This document shows, one piece after another, positions 1 to 11,195 of a stretch of DNA of 61,548 nt (positions are counted from its first letter, which is position 1; every line of letters begins with the position of its first letter). The translations under genes were made by a program, and so were the position numbers. The stretch is from assembly GCA_003427395.1 (NCBI GenBank), contig BFEA01000664.1:242736-304283 (forward strand), read 5' to 3'. The notes beneath the pieces were generated by a model. That model ran no database searches and was not told the origin of the DNA. It was given only the letters and a program-made list of their open reading frames with translations. The DNA is from Chara braunii (lineage: Eukaryota > Streptophyta > Charophyceae > Charales > Characeae).

Positions 1-34
1 TGAAGGAATGGAGGAAGACGGAGGGAGAGGGAGT

Positions 35-166
<132 letters not shown>

Positions 167-274
167 GCTTCACATCCTAAACGACTTTGCTCATTGACTT
201 TACCCCAACCGATCCTACCCGAGGTCCCGTGCGTCCCCCTTGCGACTCTCCTCCCCCTAAGACTCTCGGGTGGG

Positions 275-2440
275 GGGGCGTAGGTGATGAAGGAGGAAGG
301 AGGGTCGAGGGCGCTCGGCTACGGTGGACGGGTGTGGGTGATGGAGGAAGGAGAAGGGTTGGGGAGGTCCGACTATGGAGGATGGGCNTGGGTGATGGAG
401 GAGGAAGAAGGGTTGGGGAGGTCCGGCTATGGAGGACGGGTGTGGGTGATGGAGGAAGGAAAAGGGTTGGGGATGGCCGGCTAAGGTGGACGGGTGTGGG
501 TGATGGAGGAAGGAGGAGGGTTGGGGATGGCCGGCTATGGTGGACGGGTGTGGGTGATGGAGGGAGGAGAAGGGTCGGGGAGGTTCTGCTATGGAGGATG
601 GACGTGGGTGATGGAGGAGAAAGAAGGGTTGGGGGTGGTCGGCTATGGTGGACGGGTGTGGGTGATGGAGGAGGAAGGAGGGTAGGGAGTGGCCGGCTAT
701 GGTGGACGGGTGTGGGTGATGGACGAAGGAGAAGGGTTGGGGAGGTCCGCCCATGGAGGATGGACGCGGGTGATGGAGGAGGAAGAAGGGTTGGGGAGGT
801 CCGACTATGGAGGATGGACGTGGGTGATGGAGGAAGAAGAAGGGTTGGGGGTGGTCGGCTATGGTGGACGGGTGTGGGTGACGGAGGAGGAAGGAGGGTT
901 GGGGGTGGCCGACTATGGTGGACGGGTGTGGGTGATGGCGGAAGGAGAAGGGTTGGGGAGGTCCGACTATGGAGGATGGGCGTGGGTGATGGAGGAGGAA
1001 AGAGGGTTGGGGGTGATCGGCTATGGTGGACGGGTGTGGGTGATGGAGGAGGAAGGAGGGTTGGGGGTGGCCGGCTATGGTGGACGGGTGTGGGTGATGG
1101 AGGAAGGAGAAGGGTTGGGGAGGCCGGCTATGGTGGATGGGTGTGGGTAATGGAGGAGGAAGAAGGGTTGGGGGTGGTCGGCTATGGTGGACGGGTGTGG
1201 GTGATGGAGGAGGAAGGAGGGTAGGGAGTGGCCGACTATGGTGGACGGGTGTGGGTGATGGAGGAAGGAGAAGGGTTGGGGAGGTCCGACTATGGAGGAC
1301 CGGTGTGGGTGATGGAGGAAGGAGAAGGGTTGGGGATGGCCGGCTAAGGTGGACAGGTTTGGGTGATGGAGGAAGGAGGAGGGTTGGGGATGGCCGGCTA
1401 TGGTGGACGGGTGTGGGTGATGGAGGGGAAGGGTCGGGGAGGTTCGGCTATGGAGGATGGACGTGGGTGATGGAGGAGGAAGAAGGGTTGGTGGTGGTCG
1501 GCTATGGTGGACGGGTGTGGGTGATGGAGGAGGAAGGAGGGTAGGGAGTGGCCGGCTATGGTGGACGGGTGTGGGTGTTGGAGGAAGGAGAAGGGTTGGG
1601 GAGGTCCGACTATGAAGGATGGACGCGGGTGACGGAGGAGGAAGAAGGGTTGGTGAGGTCCGACTATGGAGGATGGACGTGGGTGATGGAGGAGGAAGAA
1701 GGGTTGGGGGGGTGGTCGGCTATGGTGGACGGGTGTGGGCGACGGAGGAGGAAGAGGTGTTGGGGGTGGTCGGCTATGGTGGCCAGGTGTGGGTGATGGC
1801 GGAAGGAGAAGGGTTGGGGAGGTCCGGCTATGGAGGATGGACGTGGGTGATGGAGGAGGAAGAAGGGTTGGGGGTGGTCGGCTATGGTGGACGAGTGTGG
1901 GTGATGGAGGAGGAAGAAGGGTTGGGGTGGAGGATGGACGTGGGTGATGGAGGAGGAAGAAGGGTTGGGGGGTGGTCAGCTACGGTGGACGGGTGTGGGT
2001 GACGGAGGAGGAAGGAGGGTTGGGGGTGGCCGGCTATGGTGGACGGGTGTGGGTGATGGCGGAAGGAGAAGGGTTGGGGAGGTGCGGCTATGGAGGATGG
2101 ACGTGGGTGATGGAGGAGGGAGGAGGGTTGGGGGTGGCCGGCTATGGTGGACGGGCATGGGTGATGGAGGAAGGAAAATGGTTGGGGAGGCCGACTATGG
2201 TGGATGGGTGTGGGTGATGGAGGAGGAAGAAGGGTTGGGGGTGGTCGGCTATGGTGGACGAGCGTGGGTGGTGGAGGAAGAAGAAGGGTTGGGAGAGGTC
2301 GGCTATGGTGGATGGGTGCGGGTGATGGAGGAGGAAGAAGGGTTGGGGGTAGTCGGCTATGGTGGACGAGCGTGGGTGGTGGAGGAAGAAGAAGGGTTGG
2401 CAGAGGACGACTATGGTGGACGAGTGTGGGGGGGGGGGAC
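275..2440. repeat. G-rich 54-bp minisatellite, about 40 units
   Basis: The period is exactly 54 bases where checked: the same ATGGAG landmark falls at 341, 395 and 449. The + strand is strongly G-rich, with GGG runs in every unit. Because 54 is a multiple of three, long frames stay open on the + strand and also on the - strand, giving 18-residue repeats rich in Gly/Val/Glu/Trp or in His/Pro/Ser. The frames are therefore a property of the repeat and no protein is claimed. Variant units recur about 860 bases apart, which is 16 units, so there is higher-order structure. The array ends in an 11-G run at 2428-2438. A motif GATCCTACC occurs on both flanks (near 211 and 2467). Confidence 0.92.
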
Positions 2441-2654
2441 GGCTCGCTTATCCGGTGGTCCGCGATCGATCCTACCGCCGAACTCCCTACCCCTTATGCC
2501 TTTCTCGTAGGTCGTTGGTTTTCGCCTCATGTTCCCCTTTGCAATAGTGAAGAAATTCTTTTCAGAACCGTAGATTCCCAAGAGAGGAAGCAACAAGAAG
2601 TGACCCGTCGACACTTTCCCAAGCATTTGGAGCCGCAAAACGGCAATGCGAACA

Positions 2655-2838
2655 ACACCCTACCCGGGGATTGAACAGCGAAGCACCACCGGGTGGGCAG
2701 CACCCTACTCATGTACATAGAACAACAAACTGACAATGTGATCAGCACTCTGCCCCGGGGGTTGAACAGCGAAGTACTACCGAGTGAACAGCAACTACCC
2801 ATGCACATAGAACGACAAAAGAACAATGTGAGCAGCAC
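2655..2838. repeat. 91-bp satellite, subfamily 1, left part (2 units)
   Basis: Two units about 91 bases apart, each starting near TTGAACAGCG (2671 and 2762). They are the left end of the array that resumes at 3884. The interruption is the LTR at 2839-3883. The segment 2441-2654 before it is unassigned single-copy sequence. Confidence 0.85.
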
Positions 2839-3883
2839 TGTTGCATACTTCGATGAGTATGGGCAGAACCAAAGATCAACCAATATAGGATGAGCATGTA
2901 TGCAGCGGAAGTCTGATAAACGAACTGACTCACATAAACTGACTCACATAGACTGACTCACACAGACTGACCTACATGGCATCACTCCACACACATACAG
3001 TCATGAGATGGTGGGGTCTGGGTCATTCATAGACGATACCCAGATCCCGTACACACATACACAGATGAAAGGTGGGAGGAGAGACGAAGGAGGTAGGAGG
3101 TAGATCACACCGATAGGTCACAAAGATAGAGTCTGATAGGTCTCCGAAATGGTAGTGTCGAGGACCAAAGGTCACCAATGTCGGAGGTAACAGAGTCCAG
3201 ATGTAACTGGTGTCCAACTGTGATGCAGCCGAGTATCAACCTCAACAATCTCTAAGTCTCCAATCAGGTAAGTACCACAGTCTCGTATCACCGAAATCCA
3301 ACTTTGATCTCTGTCCAACTGGATAGTCTCCAATCTGAAGAAGAAGAAGAAGAAGAAGAAGGAGGAAGAGGAGAGAGAGAGAGAGGGGACTGGCGAGGGA
3401 GAGGAGGAGAGACCCTCCAAGCTCCCGATACCTCAGGCGGTGATAACCGCCGTGCAAGCTCAGTCGCCCGCTGCTGCTCCGCTCGCTGTTGCGCTCCTGC
3501 TTCAGCCCCTGCGCTAAGTTTAGCGCATCAAACAATGCACTAGCACTGACCATGCCGTGCCGGTAGAGTTCCGGTAGGCCGATCCCACTACTGAGGCGGA
3601 TACCGGTACTTATACCGGTGGGCAATGGTCTAGCCTCAATGCTGCGAGGCTAGGCCAGACCCTGAACCGTCCAGATGGACGATTCAGCCTCAATCGGCGG
3701 GCGACAGCTTCAAGAGCGCCGCCAGGCCCAAACGAAGTGTCGTTTGGGCCTTCCCGATGGGTGATAGTCCAAAATCAGGCCTTTAGGGCCTGTAAACCCC
3801 AAAGGTCGGGCCTTTAGGCCCTGGTGTGTCCCTCCGGCCCTAGGTCGGGTCCGGTAGGACCCGTGTGAGTCGAAGATGTTACA
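2839..3883. mobile_element. Solo LTR inserted in the satellite array
   Basis: The inserted segment begins TGTTGCATAC and ends GAAGATGTTACA, the TG...CA termini of an LTR. It is bounded by the 5-base direct repeat AGCAC at 2834-2838 and 3884-3888. Removing the segment plus one AGCAC restores a normal satellite unit. No coding domain lies inside, so this is an LTR without internal region, as left by recombination between the two LTRs of a full element. It holds a purine tract at about 3338-3395 and GGCCT-rich inverted repeats near its right end. Strand cannot be assigned because no PBS, PPT or coding region remains. Confidence 0.8.
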
Positions 3884-4600
3884 AGCACTCTACCGCGGGG
3901 GTTGAACAGCGAAGTACTGTCGGGTGGACAACAACCTACCCATGCACATAGAACAGCAAAAGAACAATGTGAACAGCACTCTACCCCGGGGGTTGAACAA
4001 CAAAGTACTACCGGGTGAACAACAACCTACCCATGTACATAGAACAACAAAAGAACAATGTGAACAGCACCCTTCCCGGGGTGTGAACAGCGAAGTACTA
4101 CCGAGTGAACAGCAGCCTACCCATGCACATGGAACAACAAAAGAACAATGTGAACAGCATCCTACCCGGGGTTTGAACAGCGAAGTACTATCGAGTGAAC
4201 AGCAGCCTACCCATGCACATAAAACAGAAAAAGAACAATGTGAACAACATCCTACCCGGGGACTAAACAGCGAAGGACTACCGGGTGGACAGCAACCTAC
4301 GCATGCACATAGAACAGCAAAAGAACAATGTGAATAGCATCCTACCCCGGGGGTTGAACAGCGAAGTATTACCGAGTGAACAGCAGCCTACCCATGCACA
4401 TGGAACAGCAAAAGGACAATGTGAACAACATCCTACCCCGGGGGTTGAACAGCGAAGTACTACCGGGTGAACAGCAACCCACCCATGCACATAGAACAGC
4501 AAAAGAACAATGTGAACAGCACTCTACCCCGGGGGTTGAACAGCGAAGTACTACCGTGTGAACAGCAACCCACCCATGATATAGAGCAGCAAAAGGACAA
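3884..4600. repeat. 91-bp satellite, subfamily 1, right part (about 8 units)
   Basis: Units of 90-91 bases with the landmark TTGAACAGCGAAGTACTACC. One + frame stays open through several units and would give a Gln/His-rich 30-residue repeat. I treat this as a by-product of the near-90 period, because the sister subfamilies with a 91 period are not open. Confidence 0.88.
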
Positions 4601-5430
4601 GATTTGAAGCGATCTATGAAGAGGAACCATCCCCGAAGTGTACGGAAGTGAAGCGCCACCCACACACTCATCAAGGACAGCATAAAGGTAAGATTTGAAG
4701 CTTCCTATGAGGAGGAAACATCACCGAAGTATCCCGAAGTGAAGAGCTACTCACACACTTATCAAGGACAGCATAAAGGTACGATTTGAAGCATCCTATG
4801 AGGAGGAAACATCACCGAAGCATCCCGAAGTGAAGCGCCACACACACACTCATCAAGGACAGCATAAAGGTAAGATTTGAAGCATCCTATGAGGAGGAGA
4901 GATCACCGAAGCATCCCGAAGTGAAGCGCCACACACACACTCATCAAGGACTGCGTAAAGGTAAGATTTGAATCATCCTATGAGGAGGAAACTTCACCGA
5001 AGTATCCCGAAGTGAAGCGCCACTCACACACTCATCAAGGACAACATAAAGGTAAGATTTGAAGCATCCTATGAGGAGGAAACATCACCGAAGTATCCCG
5101 AAGTGAAGCGCCACACACACACTCATCAAGGACAGCATAAAGGTAAGATTTGAAGCATCCTATGAGGAGGAAACATCACCGAAGTATCCCGAAGTGAAGC
5201 GCCACACACACACTCATCAAGGACAACATAAAGGTAAGAATTGAAGCATCCTATGAGGAGGAAACATCACCGAAGCATGCCGAAGTGAAGCGCCACACAC
5301 ACACTCATGAAGGACAACATAAAGGACAACATAAAGGTAAAATTTGAATCATCCTATGAGGAGGAAACATCACCGAAGTATCCCGAAGTGATGCGCCACT
5401 CACACACTCATCAAGGACAGCATAAAGGTA
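4601..5430. repeat. 91-bp satellite, subfamily 2 (about 9 units)
   Basis: Landmark GATTTGAAGC falls at 4601 and 4692, with close matches near 4783 and 4874, a period of 91 bases. The unit carries GAGGAGGAAACATCACC followed by CCGAAGTGAAGCGCCAC. Its first half matches subfamily 3 closely and its middle resembles subfamily 1. A short extra copy of GGACAACATAAA near 5310-5335 is a local slippage. Confidence 0.88.
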
Positions 5431-6957
5431 AGATCACCGAACTACCACAGGGTGAATCGCAGCTTACCCAAGCACCCAAATCAGTGAAAAGTCAAGATCT
5501 GAAGCAATCTATGAAGGGGAAACATCTCCGAACTATCACAAGGTAAATCGCAATTTGCCCAAGCACCCAATTCAGTGAAAAGTCAAGATTTGAGGCAATC
5601 TATGAAGGGGAAATATCACGGAACTATCCCAAGGTGAATCGCAACTTACCCAAGCACCCAAATCAATGAAAAGTCAAGATCTGAAGCAATCTATGAAGGG
5701 GAAACATCTCTGAACTATCACAAGGTAAATCGCAACTTACCCAAGCACCTAAATTAGTGAAAACTCAAAAGTTTGAAGCAATCGATGAAGGGGAAACATC
5801 ACGGAACTATCCCAAGGTGAATCGCAACTTACCCAAGCACCCAAATCAGTGAAAACTTAAAATTTGAAGCAATCTATGAAGGGGAAACATCATGGAACTA
5901 TCCCAAGGTGAATCGCATATTAACCAAACACCCAAATCAGTGAAAACTCAAGACTTGAAGCAATCGATGAAGGGGAAACAGCACGGAAGTATCCCAAGGT
6001 GAATCACAACTTACCCAAGCACCGAAATCAGTGAAAACTCAAAGTTTGAAGCAATCGATGAAGGGGAAACATCACGGAAGTATCCCAAGGTGAATCACAA
6101 CTTACCCAAGCATCGAAATCAGTGAAAACTCTAAAGTTTGAAGCAATCTATGAAGGGGAAACATCACGGAACCACCCCAAAGTGAATCGCAACTCATCCA
6201 GGCTCCCAAATCAGTGAAAACTAAAAGTTTGAAGCATCAACTCAAAGGGAAACATCATGGAACTTTCACCAGGTGAATCGAAACTTACTCAAGCACCCAA
6301 ATCAGTGGAAACTCAAGATTTGAAGCAATCTATGAAGGGGAAACATCTCCAAATTATCACAAGGTGAATCGCAACTTACCCAAGCACCCAAATCAGTGGA
6401 AACTCAAGATTTGAAGCAATCTATGAAGGGGAAAGATCGCCGAACTATCACAAGGTGAATCGCAACTTACCCAAACACCCAAATCAGTGAAAACTCAAGA
6501 TTTGACGCACTCAATGAAGGGGAATCATCACTGAACTATCACAAGGTGAATCACAACTTACCCAAGTACCCAAATCAGTGAAAACTCAAGATTTGAAGCA
6601 ATCTATGAAGGGGAAACATCACCGAACTATCACAAGGTGAATCGAAACTTACTCAAGCACCCAAATCAGTGGAAACTCAAGATTTGAAGCAATCTATGAA
6701 GGGGAAACATCACCGAACTATCACAAGGTGAATNNCAACTTACCCAAGCACCCAAATCAGTGAAAACTCAAGACTTGAAGCAATCTATGAAGGGGAAACA
6801 TCACCGAACTATCACAAGGTGAATCGCAACTCACCCAAGCACCCAAATCAGTGAAAACTTAAGATTTGAAGCAATCTATGAAGGGGAAACATCACCGAAC
6901 AATCGCAAGGTGAATCGCAACTTACCCAAGCACCCAAATCAGTGAAAACTCAAAGTT
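5431..6957. repeat. 91-bp satellite, subfamily 3 (about 16-17 units)
   Basis: The landmark GATTTGAAGCAATC recurs 91 bases apart (for example 6317 and 6408). Typical unit elements are TATGAAGGGGAAACATCACC, AAGGTGAATCGCAACTTACC and CACCCAAATCAGTG. The change from subfamily 2 happens inside a unit at about 5431, with loss of roughly a third of that unit. Two unresolved bases lie at 6734-6735. Confidence 0.9.
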
Positions 6958-7092
6958 TGGGAGGGAGGAGGAAGGTGAGGAAGGGGGGAGAAGAAGGGGA
7001 GGAAGAGAGGTAAAGAAAGGACAGAAAGAAGGAGAAGGAGAAAGGGAGGAGAGAGAAAGAAGGAAAAGAAGAAGAAGAAGAAGAAGAAGAGA
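6958..7092. repeat. Purine-rich tract ending in (GAA)n
   Basis: About 135 bases almost entirely of A and G on the + strand, ending in an imperfect GAA repeat at about 7060-7090. It marks the right boundary of the satellite block. Confidence 0.85.
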
Positions 7093-9121
7093 CTTCCTCC
7101 TCTTTCACTCACCTCCCACAGGTCTCTTAGTCAATGGTCTTCCAGGCTTGGTTCTAACTCCTTAAGCATAGCTCTCCCACCACCCCCAAGTCCTCCCCTT
7201 CTCTCACACTTCTACTCCAGCTATGGCAAGCTCCTACCTCTAAGGCTGTGGAGTCCTTCCCTCTAGAAGGGCTAAGGGGACACCTTTCAGCCTTTCCTCC
7301 TACTTCACAGTCTGAGGGCTATGGCGGACCACTCTCCTTGCTCCCTCCTAGCCTTTAGGTCACCTTCCTCAGCCTTACCACCATAGCCAGGCTACAGGCT
7401 AGCTCCGAGCCTCACTTCCTTGCTTCTCTCCCATCCGGACTCTTTCCTGGACTCATTTGGGTAGCATGGGCACCTCTCATGCTCAAATGAGAGTTGCGGC
7501 CTACACCTCCAGCTTATATAGGCTGGAACAGGTGCACCGCCTAACCTCTAGGTCCTTCCAAGTGCCTCTAGGTGGAGCGAGGTACCCCAAAAGGCCAAAT
7601 TTCCGGTTTTGGCCTATCTGGAGGTACCTGGGGCTCATTTTGGTCAGGTATATGCAGTCCGAGAGGTTGGTACCCTCTCGGACTACCCCTTGGCCTACCC
7701 CGGCCTCTTTTCATATAAAAGTGTTGCCTTTTGGGTACCACTACCCCAAAATGCAGCCTTTACCAGAATTTGAGGGCCTAGAGGACCGTTTTTCGTCTAG
7801 TCTAGGCCTCTTGCGAGTAGGCCGTTACTTTTTCCCAAGTGGCGACACAAATCTCAGCCTTGGGTTTGGCTGAGATCCACGGTCCTCGCCATTCCGAGCT
7901 ACCCCCAAGCTTTCTTTTGCCCAAATTTGAGACTTTTGCTCCAATTTTTTTTTTTTTTTTATGTACCTGGCCCAAACCTTGGGCCAAATTCACAGTTTTG
8001 TTTTCCTCTCTTTGTTTTCCCTCCATTCTGCTGCCAACTCATCCCGGAGCTAGCCGTTTTCTGTCAGCCCACAAAAAACAGCTAGATCTCCTCCTCCGCA
8101 AGTTCCAATTTGAGATCTAGGGCCCAAAAATGAGCCGGCCAACTCACATCAGCATTTTTCTTTATTTTTGCTGCTTAAATTGAAATATTGCAGAGATAAT
8201 GCCCTAAGGACCTTATCTCTGCAATCCGGACTGCCCTCCTAGGATCTAGGGAGGATGAGGTCACCATTGAGACCTGCCAGTCCCTATCGCTGCAGTCCCA
8301 ACTTGATGGCACTTTTTCCTCCACTCCTTCCTCCTCCTTTGTCTCATTCCCCCCCTTTCTCCCATTTTCTTTCCCTCCTTCTTTTATTGCTGTAGGGACA
8401 AGTGTCCAACAACTATTTTTCCTCTTTTCTGGCTGTTGGACTTCACCCAAGGTCTGATTTGCAGCCGGCATATGGCTGTTGCACCTCGGACTGCAGTGGC
8501 GGCACCCCCAAGGCCAAAGGGGGCTCCTTTTTGCTACCGCTGCTTCCAGTTTCAAGACCCCCTTGCTCCGATTTTCTCCGGCCAGCCTTTTCTCCACGTG
8601 GAGCGCTCGGAACTTTGTTTCTCTTGGTCTGGCTGGTCCGGAATAACCCGGACTGCTAGCCGGCCCCCTCATTACTACTGTCCCTTCCTCTCCTCCTCCC
8701 GGCGCTTGCCGCGATGGTACTTATCATTTTCATCCGGACCCCTGGCTTAGGCGGTCCCGCCCGCCTGATACTATGTTATTTTATTTTTATTGTTGTCGTT
8801 GCATCGGATCCAGGATCCCCCCCGGATCGCCCCAGGTGTCCTCCGTCTTTCCCGTCCCATGCCCGTCTCCTTCGTTCCATCGACAATTTCTGTCAGCGCC
8901 CGACTTCTCCTCCTTTTCTTACTGCTCCTAGTCCTTCCCCTTCGTCCAGCGTCACCCCGGGTGACGACCTGCTCGCGCGCGTCCCTCTATCAGTCGGTTG
9001 CCAACTATCCTGCTGACGGTTCCGACCTTCGTCCTCCGTTTGCGGCTCCTGACGCTTTGTCCCACCTATACCCGCCCTGCTAGTGGCTTTTGCTGGTGCC
9101 GCCATCCCCTCTAGGCCCAAG
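7093..9121. other. Pyrimidine-rich region without a recognised gene
   Basis: Pyrimidine-rich on the + strand, with GGCC-containing short inverted repeats, a run of 18 T near 7943-7960 and frequent CTCC runs. Several 75-165-residue open frames exist on both strands but have biased composition and no recognisable domain. The GGCC-rich character resembles the LTRs elsewhere in this window, so an old LTR is possible, but no ends or target duplications were found. Confidence 0.5.
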
Positions 9122-9330
9122 TGGTCCCTGGCGCTTTGGTCCGCCTGTGCTTCGTCTACCCCTCGGCCTTACATGGTTCCTGGTACCTCGCCCTGCCGAT
9201 ACCATGTCGTTCCCTGGTCTCGCGTGGTCCCCGACACCTAGTCCCGCCAACACCACACTTCTTCTTAGTCCCCTGTGGTCCCGGCACTTTGTCCTGCCTG
9301 CACCATGTCTTCCCTTGGTGCTCTTGACGC
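9122..9330. repeat. Diverged 51-52-bp tandem repeat, 4 units
   Basis: TGGTC/TGGTT unit starts fall at 9122, 9174, 9225 and 9276. Each unit also carries a CCGCC or CCTGCC block about 18 bases in and a CCAT/CTAC block near the middle. Units are clearly diverged. Open frames on both strands are explained by the period being near 51. The following 9331-9787 is more pyrimidine-rich sequence with no assignable feature. Confidence 0.6.
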
Positions 9331-9787
9331 CCTTCCGCCTTAAAAGCGATCTCCGCTCCCCGTTTCCCCCTTGCGTCCCACACACTGTTCCCTTCCGGAC
9401 CTTCGTTCCCACCTAACCCGCGATCTCCTTGGCCTCCCTGCTGCCGCGTCGCGCCGGCGCATTGTGCCCTGTTCTTTCCTTTTTTCCTTCCTTCCCTTGT
9501 TGCGCACCCCCTATGCTACTACCGACTTCCCGGCGGCCCTTCTCCGTCCTTGGGAAAAGAGTCGCTCATGCTATTCTTCTCATAGTCCCTTGCCGCTCCC
9601 CGCTTGGGCAGTTCCTTTCTAGTTTGGCGGTCCCGACGATTCTGGGCAGCCTCTAGCTTCCTACCGTTTGTGCCCATGCTTCCAATCTTTTCAGCATTCC
9701 TACCTCTGGTTTTTTCTGTCGTGCACAAACTGGTCATATACAGTCTCTCGAGTGACGGGAAATCGTTCGAGACTCACCAGTCCCGAC

Positions 9788-10242
9788 ACCGTCCTAGTCG
9801 ACCGACGTTCATTCGCACCGAGGAGATCAGCGCCCTAAGGGACGGACGACGCCTGGGTCCACTTGGCGTTAACCAAGCGGACCTATACTATAGCGAACGA
9901 GCAAACGCCCTCGGCTGACGCATGTAAAAGCTTTCGCATGTGGGTCAGTAGCTCGGTAGGGATACGCCCCTGAGGGTGGTGACAGCCCCTTAGGGAAGGT
10001 AAGATGCGCCCCACGAGAACCTATCCTGTTGTAGGGGACCGCGGGATGTACAGCTGGCGCACCTGGCTAGAGTGGCGAAGGGATAACGCAACCGCATCTG
10101 TCTCGATGATTCGTGGGATTATTTATGCATTGTCCTAAGTTGTCTCTGGTTTTGTTTTTGTTTTTACTCCTGCGTGACATGGCTGGGAGGGCCCTCGTTC
10201 ACGCGAGGGCTGATGCGCTCGACATCGGTTCCAAGTAGAGCC
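9788..10242. repeat. Direct repeat copy A (about 455 bp)
   Basis: Begins ACCGTCCTAGTCGACCGACG and ends TTCCAAGTAGAGCC, and is closely matched by 10729-11195. Shared internal blocks include AAAGCTTTCGCATGTGGGTC and GGTAAGATG. It lacks TG...CA ends, so it is not an evident LTR pair. The function is unknown. Confidence 0.85.
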
Positions 10243-10311
10243 AAGGAGTAGGACATGAATGTAATGGTTCTCTTTGCACGGTGATAACGATTGCGATTTT
10301 GTTTTGAATGA

Positions 10312-10626
10312 CCTAATGATGTAGATGGGTACTCCATTATTCGTGGAACAGAAAGAGTAATTATTGCCCAGGAGGACAAAGCGACCAACAAAATTTTTAT
10401 TCCCTATACTTCCTCCAAGCAAGTTACATATGATACGGAGGTGGGGTCGAACCGAGAGTTCAAACTTCGGCCAGAATCCAAATCACTTGTTGATCTGCAT
10501 GGTAGCTATGGTATTTACTTGCAGAAGCTGTTCATGACGAATTTTCCGTCTTTGAACGGCGGTATAACTCTCTTCAGTATCGCAGGCAGGAAGAATAACT
10601 TTGGCAGATTATCTCATCAAGTCTAA
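10312..10626 (+). pseudogene. Fragment like the second-largest RNA polymerase subunit (RPB2 family)
   Basis: The frame is open from just after a TGA at 10309 to the stop at 10624-10626, about 104 codons. It contains GYSIIRGTERVIIAQE near residues 6-21, followed by KATNKIFI. From memory of the family, this matches the conserved GYFI-NG-EKV-IAQE block shared by all second-largest multisubunit RNA polymerase subunits. The later TEVGSNRE, a P before the LVDLHGSYG stretch, and an LFSIAG block fit the next part of the family in order. That is about a tenth of the ~1,150-residue protein. There is no clear start codon; exon, processed fragment or captured piece are all possible. It lies exactly between the two direct repeats. 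Which polymerase, or a large-DNA-virus version, cannot be told. Confidence 0.5.
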
Positions 10627-10728
10627 ATTCTATCTTGTGCGATTTGATAAAAGTGTATTGATTTATTATATGAACAGAGAGTTGTAAAGGGACTAAGATT
10701 ATTTTATGGGTTTTACGTTTTGGTCGAA

Positions 10729-11195
10729 ACCGTCCTAGTCGACCGACGTTCGTTCACCGAGGATATCAACGCCCTAAGGGACGGGCAACGCCTGGGTCCA
10801 CTTGGCGTTAACCAAACGTACCTACGCTCCAGCGAACGAGCAAACGCCCTCGGCTGACCTACCTCTACAATTACATGTAAAAGCTTTCGCATGTGGGTCA
10901 GTAGCTCGGTAGGGATACACCCCTGAGGGTGGTGACAACCCCTTAGGGAAGGTAAGATGTGCCTCGCGAGAACCTATCCTGTCGTAGGGGACCGCGGGAT
11001 GTACAGCTGGCGCACCCGGCTAGAGCGGCGAAGGGACAATGCAATCGCGTCCGTCTCGGTGGTTCGCGGGATTATTTATGCGTCGTCCGAAGTTATCTCT
11101 GGTTTTGTTTTTGTTTTAACTCTTGCGTGACATGGTCGGGAGGGCCCTCGTTCACGCGAGGGCCGATGCGCTCGACAACCGTTCCAAGTAGAGCC
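10729..11195. repeat. Direct repeat copy B (about 467 bp)
   Basis: Second copy of the 9788-10242 segment, differing by scattered substitutions and small indels such as an extra CTACCTCTACAATTA block near 10860. It abuts the truncated gag of gypsy element 1 at 11196, so the junction is either an insertion or a recombination boundary. Confidence 0.85.

Noticed and set aside
187-2674. Long open frames (up to 345 codons) over the 54-bp array on both strands
   Set aside because: They follow from a 54-base period without stops and exist in several phases and both strands. No start context, domain or homology supports a protein.
2645-6957. Regular ~91-bp spacing considered as a CRISPR array
   Set aside because: Whole units are conserved, with no short repeat/variable spacer pattern, and the context is eukaryotic.
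8175-8672. 165-codon - strand frame and overlapping + strand frames
   Set aside because: Composition-driven frames in pyrimidine-rich DNA, overlapping on both strands, with no recognisable domain.
9788-11195. The two ~460-bp direct repeats as LTRs of a small retrotransposon
   Set aside because: They lack TG...CA ends, a primer-binding site, a polypurine tract and a target duplication at the outer ends.
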